DNA of 64,000 nt from Monosporascus cannonballus (Eukaryota; Ascomycota; Sordariomycetes; Xylariales), in assembly GCA_004154925.1 (NCBI GenBank), contig QJNS01000079.1:62001-126000 (forward strand), read 5' to 3'. The notes under the pieces are model-generated. The model was given only the letters and a program-made list of their open reading frames with translations, was not told the origin of the DNA and searched no databases. Shown here piece by piece: positions 1 to 12,600 of the stretch (position 1 is its first letter; every line of letters begins with the position of its first letter). The translations under genes and the position numbers were made by a program.

Positions 1-1150
1 GAAATGGTTAGAGGCGTTAAAGATAGCTGGGGGGTGAAGCTTTCCAACCGATCAAATACTAATCGTGTACGCACAGTGTTGAGGGGTATTTTCTGTTAGC
101 TTCCTCCACCGGGCCCACTATACGTCGATGTACACTCGACCCCTTGTTTTATTGCGGGAGGGGCCCCTACTATATTACGGGGGAGAATTCCGATGTCACA
201 ATAACTTCGACATCTGTCCCATAACCACAGAATTTATAACAACACTTAATGGAATTATAAACGGAAATTCCGAAACGTTATTATTTAAATATAAACTTCA
301 ACATATAATAACAATGCGCATTTATTTACGTTACGCGGTTAAACAATATTAAGAAGTATTATGTCTATTAAATCAGGATGTCCCTCTTACAATAAACTAA
401 TGGATCGAGTGTCAGCCCGCATACAAATTTGTATCCAATAGTTTCGTTACGCTTCGCACTATCGGGAGCTATAAATAGTCGATCTGAAAGCAAGTGGTTT
501 CTACACAGTCAATATGATTTCTATAAGACTCTACAATTTACCCTCCTATAACAACACATGGAACTTGTGGAGGCAACTAACAGGAAATATCCCTGGATAC
601 TGTAATGCTTATTTGTCAACTTTGGACATGTCCCCTATCAGGTTTTTCATTCGGCCCCTTGTGAGTACGGTTTCTGAAGGTTGTCTCTGGTCGCGCTTAC
701 GTAAGATTGGACGTATGCCCTTGTTTTAACGTCGAGCTTGCGAACGACGTGGACGAATGTTATGATGTCGGAAATCCGTTTCTCTTAACACCAACTTCCG
801 TATTTGGATCTTGGCTCGCCCAAATAGGAAAGTAATAGTAAGCGCATGATGTAGCCCGTAAGGTATGGGGAAATTTGACGCTATTAAAACGAGGGCATAT
901 TGTGTCAGCTAGCTGGGGGGTGCGGAGCGCTCCCCATATACGGAAAGGTCCCATACTGATCGGCTCATGCATGTTCCGTGGCCAAACTACTTAAAGTTGT
1001 AAGCGTGCGATAGCACGTACAACTTAACGGAATACAACAACACAACAGATGTCCCCTATATCTGACATATTGTGCTTGCCGCGCCGGCGCGGTAGCCTTA
1101 CGTATTGCATAGAAATACGGATCGGAGCATATATATTCCGTAATTAAGGT
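1..1150. other. Moderate-GC stretch without a recognisable gene
   Basis: Base composition is clearly more balanced than in the following 15 kb and CpG is not depleted, so this stretch has largely escaped RIP. Only short open frames (at most about 75 codons) occur on either strand. None shows a recognisable motif, a splice pattern or a sensible start context. It may be intergenic DNA at the edge of a gene island lying to the left of the window. Confidence 0.5.
991..1027. repeat. Inverted repeat (hairpin)
   Basis: The arms ttaaagttgta and tacaacttaa flank an inner stem cgtgc/gcacg closed on the loop gata. About 50 bases further on, 1079-1092 is a perfect 14-base palindrome (ccgcgccggcgcgg). 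No role is evident. Confidence 0.5.
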
Positions 1151-1442
1151 ATACCAAGGTCATATAAGTTATGAAAACGTATATAATTAATTAAATAAAA
1201 TAATATTATTAATATTTTTTTAGTTAATAATTAAAATTTTCTTTTCTTTAAAAATTACAAAACTAATTATAATTAAGATATAAGTTAAACATTAATAATC
1301 ATTATGACATTAATAATCATTATATCGTTAATATTTATCGTTATATATAAAAAGTTAAAAAATTAAAACTATGGTCAAAAAAGATTTTAATGTAAAATAT
1401 GCATTCAAAATATATTAAATTATATCGATTTAAATTAACGTA

Positions 1443-3301
1443 TTGTACAAATGAGCGAGAGAAATGAATAAGCTGGATTTTTTTGGCATTTCGCGATAAC
1501 AAATTCAAAGAAAATAACCATAACGCAATAAATTAATTTAAAGTAATCGGATTCTTTATCGTTAAACGTATTTATAGCTTTTTTATAAGTACGCGCATTA
1601 TATCCGAGCTTGCCGCAAACGCCATATTTTCGTTTTTTTCCTAAACCCTTTTATAATAATTACCTTGAGCCGCTATTAGCTGCGATTTTTTATTGTTAAT
1701 TCTTTTTCGTGGTTATAAAAACTTATACCTCCTTTATACTAAATATTTTTCCTTTTTAAAAACGTATATTTTCGGGTTTTCGGCGTTTATTAAAGATGTA
1801 TTTCCTCTCTCGAAAATAACTATTTTCTTTTCGAAAAAAAGCGATTTCTTAAAAAAGCATCAAGTTATTTTTTATTAAAAATTAATTAATTTAATTGTTT
1901 TTGTTAACAAATTACCTTGGTAATTTCGGATTTTTCTTTGCAGATAATGTCCTCGTCGAGTCGTTTCAGTAATATTTCTAGGAGTTTTCGAAGGTAGGGA
2001 AATAACAAAATTAGTAAAGGTAAGCGGCGAAACGGTCGGTATGGGTATAATTAAAACTTTTAGCTAGGAAAAAACGCGATTAGGATCGAATAAAATAAGT
2101 CTCGCTTTTGCAAATCCGGATTTGATATTATTAGTCGTTATAACAGCTTTAAACGCGTTGTAGAAATCGGCGATAAAATCCTTTTTAGCGATATAAGTAA
2201 CCTATTACCGTATAAAATTTTCGATATATAACGAATAAGCGCGTTTTAATACCAAAAAACAAGATATGTCGAATTGTTAAAATCGATAAAAAAATAGATA
2301 AATATATAAAACGTAATAATGCCATTATTTGCCTAATAACTTTCGAATTTAATCGAATTATGGTTTTCGTAATTATCGTAAATAAAAAAACGTTTCGAAC
2401 TTTTAATACGCGTTTTAATATATTTATCGAAATATTTAATCCATTTAAAACTTAGCTCCTTTATTATTTAACCGTTTTCGCTTATAATAAATGTTTAATC
2501 GAATAAAAATAGACTATCGGCGAACCAGCGAAAAAGGTGGTTTTCTTTAGTAAAAATAATAAATAAAAATAAGATCTGATTTTAAAGGTTAACCGCTTGT
2601 ATTGCTATATATTATTTCGAATTTCTTAACTAAGTTTATTAAAGTTTTTTACGTCTTTTTAACATTAATAATAACTATATATGCCGTTATAAAAAGTTTT
2701 ATTAAAAATCTCGTTTTATCGAAGTTATATATATTCTTTTTTACAATACTATATTTTCCGATTATAGTACGGATAAGCTCAAATTACTTCCGAAATACTT
2801 TTAAATTTTCGCATAAAACCTTTTAATAATTTACCGGTTGATTTAAACGCGTTTTAAGTTTTTTTTGCCGTTTAATAAAGATAAATACCTAGTTAACCTT
2901 AACGTATATTACAATACGTTACCCAAATAGCAAATTCGCTATACCTCTAACGTATTAAAGCCAGATAGAGAACGTTCGCGTATTTAGGTTAAGGACTTTT
3001 TCGATAATCGATTTTTTTTCGATCGGCGTTACTTTTTATAAAGAAGTAATAATATCGGCTCGGGCGCGTATACCGTTATATCGCGTTTTTCAGGTGGAAT
3101 ATAAGACATTATAAATAGAATTGAGCTTTTTATAATTAATTTTCGGGTTATTTGTCTTAATTTAAACGGCTAAGGTTATTTTCGATTCTTTTATAAGCCG
3201 TTCCATATCGTGGTTATTAAGAAATAAGTAAGGAAAATCGGATGGTAAAATTGTTAAAAAAAGATGTCCAGCTGATTTGTGTATCCAGCTCACTTGTGTA
3301 G
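1443..3301 (-). mobile_element. Fot1/Pot2-like Tc1-mariner (pogo) DNA transposon, RIP fossil
   Basis: Terminal inverted repeats of about 37 bases face each other: the left end starts ttgtacaaatgagc and the right end, reverse-complemented, starts ctacacaagtgagc. Both are flanked by the TA duplication typical of Tc1/mariner elements (1441-1442 and 3302-3303). The length of 1859 bp suits the Fot1/Pot2 group. The transposase runs on the minus strand and is broken by many stops made by C-to-T or G-to-A changes. It is a second subfamily relative to the copy at 57386-59237, because the terminal repeats differ. Confidence 0.85.
1560..3200 (-). pseudogene. Fot1-like transposase (DDE_1, CENP-B-type), degraded
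   Basis: Read on the minus strand, the N-terminal part (about 3020-3130) still shows the family segment NGIRARADI...KVTPIEKKSIIEKVLNL, in which the Fot1 group normally has a basic RGRRPRRD-like stretch followed by S-R-K-L-T. The C-terminal end (about 1560-1630) shows GVCGKLGYNARTY. This is the C-terminal zinc knuckle of these transposases (C-x2-C-x4-H-x4-C) with Cys and His changed to Tyr by RIP. The catalytic aspartates were not resolved by eye. Numerous in-frame TAA/TAG codons make it non-functional. Confidence 0.75.
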
Positions 3302-3960
3302 TACGTTAAGTATTTTTACTATTTAATAAATTGATTACAACTGATATAATTTTATATTTAAAAATACGATTTTAACTTTAAATATTTAATAATATTTTGA
3401 TTTTCGAAAATAGATTTGAATTCAAATATACTATGCGATAATTTATTTAATTAATATTTTAAAAATAATAACAAAAGAAATAAAGCTGTGAAGAAAGTTT
3501 CAGATTATACATTTATATAAATGGTAAATGCGGAGTTTTTCGCAAAATTTATAATGGTTTAAGAAAGTAAAATTTAAAACCACTGTTTTTGAAATTTAAT
3601 AAAAGTAATATGTTACTTTAACGAAATTACGTAAAATATATAATAGAAGGTTTTAAAATAATATTTGATAAAAATACTAAAAATAATTAAAGTAAATATC
3701 CTAATGAAATAACAAGTGAATTAAAGAAATTATAAAATAATAAGCAATTACGAAATTAAAATAATACTATAGTACTATAAAAACGAAAACTATAATAATA
3801 TAAATTAACGCTTTATATATAATATTAACTTTTATAATAACTAGTTTAAATAAATATTTTTAAAAAATAAAAAAGCGCAACCGGTTTCGAATTAATTAAT
3901 TCACTGTTAAAGCTTAATTATTAAGGTAGAACAGAGTATTACGCTCATAATAAGCGTCGA

Positions 3961-4093
3961 CGTTATAGCTGCACCACTCTATTCCGCCACTAGGGCAAAA
4001 TATCGGTGGAATAATCGCAATTGTAGCGACCATCCTGGTGCTAACAGCTATATAAGAGTCCGCGCTTACTGTTACGTTGCTTAGGCCGTAACA
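3961..4093 (+). repeat. LTR-like dispersed unit, about 133 bp (copy 1)
   Basis: Starts cgttatagctgcacc and ends ttaggccgtaaca. It matches the copies at 37323-37454 (inverted) and 50623-50765 over their full lengths, for example the core aatcgcaattgtagcgacc. The five bases on each side (gtcga and ctcgg) do not form a duplication, so the insertion history is unclear here. Confidence 0.7.
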
Positions 4094-4149
4094 CTCGGCT
4101 AATAAGCAAGTTCGAGCTTCGTATATATATTAAAAAGTTCTTTTTTGGT

Positions 4150-4390
4150 ATAGCCTTAATCTTAAGAACTATAATTATTATTACTGTTTATTATAGTTTT
4201 TAACGCAGGAATTATTAAGGTTTAATATTATCAATATAATCGGATTAAGTTCTTTATTTCGACAATTCTTTTCCGTATAGTAACAGAACCTAATTGTCCG
4301 AATTAATTAAAACTAGATTATTCTAACCCTAGTTTATTTAGCTGTCAAGGAAAGAATTTGGCTTTAATTAATTATTAAGTAACTTTCGAC
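4150..4390 (+). repeat. Diverged AT-rich repeat, left arm
   Basis: Aligns in the same orientation with 15025-15225. Shared stretches include the exact block cggattaagtt and the blocks around gtat.gtaa.a.aa and gaatta. The differences are almost all transitions, as expected after RIP. The pair lies 10.9 kb apart and could be dispersed repeats or the LTRs of a large decayed element. Confidence 0.45.
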
Positions 4391-7300
4391 TTTCCGATTA
4401 ATATTCGAAAAAAAATAAAATCTTAATGAAAAAAGCCAACAATTATATTTACGATTATAAAAATACAAAAACGCATATTACGATTTACAAAACGATAATA
4501 ATACTAATAACTCATAACAATAAAATAATTTTAAAATATAATTGATAAAATCATAATTTCAAGGATTAAAACTTTACAAAATATTGTATTAAATAAACTT
4601 TTTACGCAATTAATTTCGCAAAATTAAATGGCGAAAAATAAGAAAGTATAAATATATAACTTAATTATCGATGTATTGAACTAACAGGATAATTTAAAAC
4701 ACAAATTATTTTTTACAAATCTTATTTAAGATAGTTGGAGCCGGATACATAGAATTTAAGCGATAAATATAAATTAATTAAAATTCACTGCAAAATACTA
4801 AATTGTTATGGTTGTGAGACCGAAGATACGTTATTAACGACGTATATATACAAATTTTAAATTGATTAAAATTGAAATGGGCTAATTTAAGAAACGACAT
4901 AAATTAAGTTATTAAGATAAGTAAAAAAAGTATATAAAACTCATAATTTCGTTCACTCAAAGAGAATTCGAAAAAGATAATATCTTTTCATAGAAGTAAA
5001 AAATGAAGCCGACGTCATAAATAATATATTTTGTAATCTTTTTACTGTACTAAATTATTATCCCGTATAAGCTGAATTTTAAACTATTTTTTAAAATTTA
5101 TTATTAATTATTTCAAGTATTTTAATAATAACTTGAATAATGAAACTATTAATCGTAAAATAAGAAACTAATTACATCCTGTATTTGCTATTAGCAATAT
5201 ATTAATTAAAAACGTGTAGTCTATCCCAATATAAAAAGCGGTATTTTTATTATAATTATTCAAAACCTGAAAATTATAAGAGAAAATATTCAACGTTTCA
5301 AATTTACTTATATTTGAAAATTCAATTAAGAAGGCTAAACTATTAAATTATGTTAACGGTACCTGTTTTTTTAATTCGCATATTTGGTTTAAAATTAGCC
5401 GATCTGCTATAAACTTATCGAGAGTATGAAGAATTACGATATAGTAAAACACATTACATTTTCCCCAATTCTATATTATTCAAAATAAAACTAAAGTTTA
5501 ATGTCAAATTTTCTTAACCGCTACCGAGTATTTAAATTTAAAAACAAAAACAAAATTAATAATAAATGAGCTTTAAATAATATTATTAATGTCTTATGAT
5601 ATATTATAAACACAATTAAAATATAAGGATAAAAATATGGAAAATTATTAATAAAATACTTAAGGAATAATAAATTTAATTTGCTTAAAGCTTTGCGTAA
5701 AGTGTTCTGAAACTTGCAATATTTATTTTAATGATTAGGTTTTTAAAATCTCTTAATTAATACAAGTATACAGTTTTAGTAAATATTACGAATATATTTA
5801 TTTTTTTTAATATTATCGGAGGCGTTGATTTTTTAAATTCACGTTTTCGAATATCGTATGTATTAATTAACGTAAAAGAATTAATATATTATTTTAGAAA
5901 TATAAATTTAAATATATGAGTTTAATTCAATACTTATTTTATTAAAGAAATAATTGTGTTATAACGAACTAGAATAAAATACATTTTTAAATATATTATA
6001 AAAGCCTTTAAATTGTAGAAATCGAAATAAATATTCATTATGAAATACTAATTAACAATATTAATAAAATATAACTTACATGATATGTTCAATTAAATTT
6101 ATAAATACTATTTAAAACATCTTTTTCAAGTCTACAATATTACGTATTTCTAATATGAAAACCGAGTTAAATATAATATAATAGTGTCGGCTTATTAATT
6201 AATAGAATAAATATTTAATCAGACGATTTTATTAAAATAATTACCAGAACCGAAAGAAATATTGAATAATATTATAACAACCATATCAACTATAGAGTAA
6301 AGAGCAATACGAAATATATACGTAGAGGTTATTTTCTAATATAAAAAAACAGACATAATTGTATTTAATACGAATTAAGGTATAATTTTCTGTAACTTTA
6401 AAATATTTTAAATTAATTCAAATGTAATATAATTACAAGCGTTATTGAGAAAACAAATAATTAATTAAAAAAGTCCTATGTTAAAATTTAGGTTAAAATA
6501 AGTATATACGTTACTTAATTTTATTCATTATATTGAAAATAAAATAAAATATTATAATTATCTTAAACTTCTTTTAAAAGTTTATAAAATTTAGGTTTAA
6601 TATTGATAAATATTTTAACCGCTGTAATATTGCGGACGTACCTTGCTATATAATAATTTTAAAATCAAATTAATCGAAATATATTCATGACTAAAACCGT
6701 ATTATTAAAATTAATACATTTTGCTTTATTTGAAAAACCGATATATTGTTTTATATAAAAACATCTTGAGTTAATTAAGCTTTTAATAATATTATTGCAA
6801 ATAAGAATATTCTATATTCTAAACGGTATTGCATATTATAGATTAATACTAATAATTAGCTTTTTAGATTTAATACCACCCTATTAATTAAATAGGTTAA
6901 TAAGAAACATGGCAGTAACTGTATAAAAAACAAAATCGCTTGTAATAAAGTAAGATAAAATAAATCTTTATTTTAAACTCCGACTTAACTATATAAAGAT
7001 ATAATATTTTCAAATCAAGGTACGTTAATTGATAAATAATTCATAAAATATTTAATGGTAAGGTTTTTCGAAAATAAAAAGAATGTATTTATAATTATTT
7101 CGTCAGAAATAATTAAAATGTATCAAATTGTTAACGAAGCTTGTAGAAACTTTATATTTAAAACAATTTGGAAAATATTAAATCATAAAAATAAAAAGTA
7201 GGCTAAATTAACAAAATTAAAACCACTTAATCTTATACTTATTAAACCGTACTAAGCTTTTAAAATCATATTAATAAATATTAAATATATATCGAAAAAA

Positions 7301-7992
7301 TATAAAGAAATTAGAGTTTTAATCCTATAAAATTATACGCCGACGAAATATATTATTTCGTTGCAGAAATGTACTACGAAATTGAAATTTCATAATGAAA
7401 ATAATTAACAATATAATTAATATAGGAATTAATATATATTTTATAATTCTATTACGAAAAGAATAGGCTTATAATATAAAATACACGGAATGTTCTTACA
7501 AACTTTAATTTTTAAGAAATAAATAAATTGGACGACGCTATTAAATTTCGATTTCTTTAATTAGTTGATTATTTCTCATTTCGCTTTTTATTATCCAAAA
7601 CATTTTTATTATAATATTATAAATATTGAAATGTAATTTTATAATAAAAATAGAAATAACATTATATGCAAACCGTTATAAATAAAAGCAATTTTCGAAT
7701 ATAACTTAATAGAACTTTTTGTTTATTTACTATCGGCCAGATAAATTAACCGCAATATTTATTTAAATAATTAACTTAAAAAGAAATATAACCGGTAAAT
7801 TTATAAACCGTTTTATGAGCGATAATACATTTAATAACGAAAAAACAAATATATTCGTTATACGTGTTTAATATTTTTAAATCAAATCTCTATTTATTAA
7901 TTAAAATTATAGATCTACGTAAAAAATATAAACAAACTGAAATTCGGGAAACAAAGTTTTAAATTAATTTAGTATTTAAAAGTAAATATATA

Positions 7993-9361
7993 TAGTTAGA
8001 GTGTAAAAGTCTCGGTTTAATCTCTATGCGCTGTGTTTTCTATTATTACTTTTATAATTTCACTTATAGGCTTTTTTATTAGTTTTTGATAATATTATTA
8101 CAGCTTCTAATAAGTTATAAATAAAAATATAATATCTGTAATAAGCTATTTTAGTATTTCGCATACCAGTTTTAAGTTATAACTATAACTTCGATATGGC
8201 TTAATATATTATTTATCAGATTATTTAATTTACTTTCTATCTAGTCTTTCTATATAGCAGTTATTATAATAATAAGCGAATTTACAGCTTTTTATGTATT
8301 ATCAAATACCTTAAATTTCAGGTTTTTTTTAAATAGGTTTTTAAAAGTTTTTAAATATTTTCAATAATATTTAAGTTCGACGAATATAAAGAATTTTTTA
8401 AGATTTCTATATATTACTCTTAAACCTATTTTTTACAATTGGAACGGTATGAAGGGAAAGGTTATTTAATATAAAAATACAGTCGTTTTCGAAGTATTTA
8501 GAAAAGTATTTATTAAGATAATTAAGGCAACCGCGGCCAGTTATTTTATCTCAAACAGTCTTGGAGTTATTATCGAAAATTATTAGAAAGTTCCGTTTAT
8601 TATATCGGAAATTATCTTATAACATTTACATTTAGCTGGTTTTTTGTATCGAAGATATATATATTTGAGTAGTAAACGGAATCTCTTTGTTTCGAAAAAG
8701 AAAAAGATTAATAATTTATATAATATTTAAGGTAAAGAAATAGAATATTAAATACATTTTCGGCGAAAAGTTTATTACGCCCGTTTACCGTAATCATAGT
8801 CTATATTCGTTTCGTTACTAAATAAAAGTTTTCGTTACTATTCGACGAGATTACTACGATATTTTAAACTCTAAAAAAGTCTTTATTTAGCGGATTCCGG
8901 GATTAAAAACGGTCGTTAAAATATACGTTAATAACTTTTTTTCGAAGTTATTACGTTAAGACTTACTTAGTAATATAAAGATAATAAAATTACATAAAAT
9001 TAATAATCTATATAAAAATATTAAACAAAATAAATATCATAAATACCTTTTATAAACCGGCCGAAACTTACGTAAACAACTCAAATATAACGAAGATTGA
9101 GTTGAAGTTTAACGCGTATAATAATCATATACGCCTTAAATATTAATAAATAACACCCTGGAATTTTTTCGGATATCCGTAAAGCCTTCGCCCAAATCTT
9201 CTTCTAATTTATATAAGGCGACCATTCTTTTACAAAGCAATGAGGCCTAAATTAAGTTATTTACCTATGATTAAAAGTTAGAAGATGTTGGTGCTGAAAT
9301 CGAAAAAAATGGGATTTTGTAAAACGTGCAGAAATCTATCGAGACTTTGACACCTTCACTG
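7993..9361 (-). mobile_element. Tc1-like (DDE_3) DNA transposon, RIP fossil
   Basis: The right terminus, reverse-complemented, begins cagtgaaggtgtcaaag and the left begins tagttagagtgtaaaag, so the two ends are inverted repeats differing by a few changes, most of them transitions. TA dinucleotides flank both ends (7991-7992, 9362-9363). The length of 1369 bp is usual for small Tc1-like elements. The transposase frame lies on the minus strand. Confidence 0.85.
8200..9200 (-). pseudogene. Tc1-like transposase (DDE superfamily endonuclease), degraded
   Basis: On the minus strand, about 8780-8830 reads FSNETNIDYDYGKRA. This corresponds to the family's FSDE block, with the first catalytic Asp changed to Asn. 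About 8440-8500 reads CIFILNNLSLHTVPIVKN, corresponding to the IQDNA-x-IH block with the second Asp also changed to Asn. Both changes are GAC-to-AAC, the RIP direction. Premature stops interrupt the rest, so it cannot encode an active enzyme. Confidence 0.8.
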
Positions 9362-9534
9362 TACGTTATATCGAATTTTATAAAAAAAGATAAATAATAA
9401 TCTTAATAAAACAGTTAAAACTAATTTTATGTATGCAATTAAGCAAAAAGGAAAATATTTCTATTCATAATCTGTTACCCGATACCTCGATATTACTTCA
9501 AAACGCATATTAAAAAATTAAACAATTATACAAG

Positions 9535-9632
9535 TACAAAATTAAAAAATTAAAAAATTAGAAAATTAAAAAATCAAAAAATTAAAAAATCAAAAAATTA
9601 AAAAATCAAAAAATTGAAAAGTTAAAAAAAGT
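9535..9632 (+). repeat. Short tandem repeat, 8-base unit
   Basis: About a dozen head-to-tail copies of attaaaaa, with some units atcaaaaa or attagaaa. There are no spacers, so it is a simple satellite and not a CRISPR array. Confidence 0.8.
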
Positions 9633-12600
9633 ATATAACTTATTTAAAAATTAAAAGACATTTTAAATAAACGTAATATATTATTAAACGCCCAATTTCC
9701 AAAAACAATTTTAATATTTTGAAAGATTCAGTTGCTTAAAAGAAACTAAGGCTGAATTTCTTTGAAAATTTATAATATATTCACTTATATAAAAATATGT
9801 TTTTAAAAATATTTGCATTTAAAACAAAGTTACTTGAAATTTAAATTAATAAAAATAAAATCGAATTGAAGAGATTATTGTGTTTTTAACCATATCAAAT
9901 TTACTTTTTTATAAAAAATAATACGTTAAAAATAACAAAGGAGTAGTAAATAGTTAAAGGAATTGAGTAATATATTATTAATATATTTCGATAAAAAATT
10001 AAAATAATCGAATATTACATGATAAAATACGTAATTCGTTATAAACAATAACGATCTATAATTTATAACTTTTTTTATAAATTTAAACTCTTTAGTTTAC
10101 AAAATATATATAAAGTAGAAAATTGATATCGAAATCTGTAAATTTCGTTAATTATTATTTAATTTCTTTTATAAATTGTTTTAAATAAAATGGACTTTTT
10201 TTAAATTGTTATTTATAACAATATAATAATATTTATAATATCGTTAAAATTGTTTCGATATATTACCAATGTTATAAAACTTATTAATTTTATATTATAT
10301 TTATGTTATGTAAATAAATTTATTATATATATTAATAGTTAAAATCACGTTATTATATTTAAATAACATTATTATCAGAAAAATATAAATATAATATTTT
10401 AAAATCACGCTGTTTATAGAAATACGATTATTTAATTTTATATATATTATGGATTTAAATCGACTTTTTCGCAATTAATAATATATTTAATGTATAATTA
10501 TTATATACGTTTCTTATGGATTGTTTTATAATATGAAGAAATATTAATTTAAAGTTATTAAAATAATAAAGGTTTAGGAAATAAAGTTTAATAAAAGTGT
10601 ATCGAAAATTAAATTCTTTTTTATAAATATTATTTAATATTGTATATTTATCGGATACTAAGTTATTAAAACAAATTTCTCAACTTATTTATTTCATAAA
10701 AACAAATATTTATTTCAAATCTTAATTGAGAATATTTTAGAAAGATTTTAGTTATTATTAATTATAGTCGTAAGGAAATAATCATAAAAATAATCTTATA
10801 GGCATAGAGCTTCAGAAATACATTAAATCATTAATAACGAAAAATATTTAATGATACAAAAAATGATATTTAAAAACCAAATTTACATATAATATTATTT
10901 AAATAAAATATTAAGTTCTTTTCAAACTAGTAAAATAAATCCGGGATTATATTTATAAAATTGGAATGTAGTAGAAAATTAAGGTGAAAATATTAATAAT
11001 AACTAGTAATATCTTTATAAATTTGTTATCGAATTTTTTATTACTCTAGGTAATTATAACAGCTTAAACTTTTAATTTCAAGATTAAGTGTATTTTTAAT
11101 AAACTAAATACGGTTGTTAGCATTGTAGAAAAAGGATTAACTCTGCTCTTAACCAATTAAATAATTAATAAAATAAACCCATAATTTTATTAATAATTTC
11201 TTGATGATTAATCCGTTAAATCTCTTAACAGAAATGGTGTTATTAAAAGAATACTGTATTCAGATTTGGTTTAAATAGTTACAAAACTACGAAAGGTTCT
11301 TAACCATTTTAAAGCTTTTTAATAAATAAATACATATAATAATAAGCAAAATAAAAAACTTTGAAAATAACAATTTTAAAATATTCGTGTTAAAACAATA
11401 TTTTATGACGCACAACACAAACAAAATATAAGAATTAAAAAATCAATATTAATAAATAAAGACGTTTAAAAGAAGTTAAATATTGTTACAAAGCTTTCAG
11501 TTTTAAAATAGGGAATATAAGTTATTATTATGTATTTTAATACGTTTATATATATATATATATAAATATAAATAGAGAATAATTTCTGTTTATATTTTAT
11601 CATAACACGTTAATAATTAGTATTTTACTTTAAATATTTTAATCATTCAAGTTAATAATGTTTAATTTATATTGAATAGTTATCGTCAAATAATATTTTT
11701 CGAAACTTTATAAACATTATCCGAAAAATCCGTAATGAAAATATTATATATATTTACGTTTACAGCAATTAAATATTTTTGAAATAAATTTATTTTTTAT
11801 AAACACAGAATTTGGATTAAAACTAAAATCGACAAAGTTTTTAAAAATAAAATATAATTATCGAATGTTGCAAAATATTTGAACTGAAATAAAAAGTTTA
11901 AAGCTATATAGATTATTTAACGATAGAAAATAATTAAAGAAATCATTTAATTATTAAAGAATTCATCAATATAATGATAATTAAAGATAGATAATAAAGT
12001 TAGTTTTGTATTTAATATAATCGTGATAAATAATTATGTTAAAAATTAAGGCTTCATATTTTATACGGTATTATACGAATAAAAAGCGTTTTTATCGATT
12101 AAAACTGCGATGCCTATATAAAAAATCATAATTTTAAAATTTAATATTTCGACGAAAAGTTAGGTTATGCAAAAAATAATATTTCTACATTTAAAAATTA
12201 AACCTTAATTATTTATTGAAAGTTAATACTAATTACTTGTTATTTAAAACGCCGAGTTATAACGAAGTCGAAAATAAACGACATAAATATTACGTACGGT
12301 ACTTATTACATTGTAATTTATAATATAGCAAAGTAAAAGATTTAATGTTTCATAGTAAATAAAATATAAATAATAATTATTTTGTTACCCTATTTATTGC
12401 CTATCTATTAAACTATAAAAACATACTATGAAGCAAAATTTAAGGTATGAATATTAAAATACAAATTATAAAATAAATAAATTAAAATAGATAAAGGTTT
12501 TCCAAATATTAAGATTAAATATTAACGATATTAATGGAGAATCTTTCAAGCAATGTTCGACGGTACTTACATTTATGATTATTAAAAAATCATTTTTTGA

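Larger units (their letters stand above)
3302..7992. other. Extremely AT-rich RIP-degraded DNA, no intact gene
   Basis: Apart from the 133-bp unit at 3961-4093 and the repeat arm near 4150-4390, nothing here can be assigned with confidence. Around 4795-4850 a plus-strand frame reads CYGCETEDT. This faintly recalls the C-terminal Cys/His motif of fungal LINE reverse transcriptases, but the following His/Cys positions are absent, so a LINE origin is only a weak guess. Stops occur every few codons in all frames. Confidence 0.5.

Noticed and set aside
128..972. Three short frames (70-74 codons) in the first kilobase
   Set aside because: No motifs, no splice signals and no bias in codon use. Chance open frames.
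2602..2826. 74-codon hydrophobic plus-strand frame
   Set aside because: Lies within the Fot1-like element, antisense to its transposase. AT-rich shadow.
9535..9632. Possible CRISPR-like array
   Set aside because: Units of 8 bases run head to tail without spacers, in a eukaryotic genome. Simple satellite.
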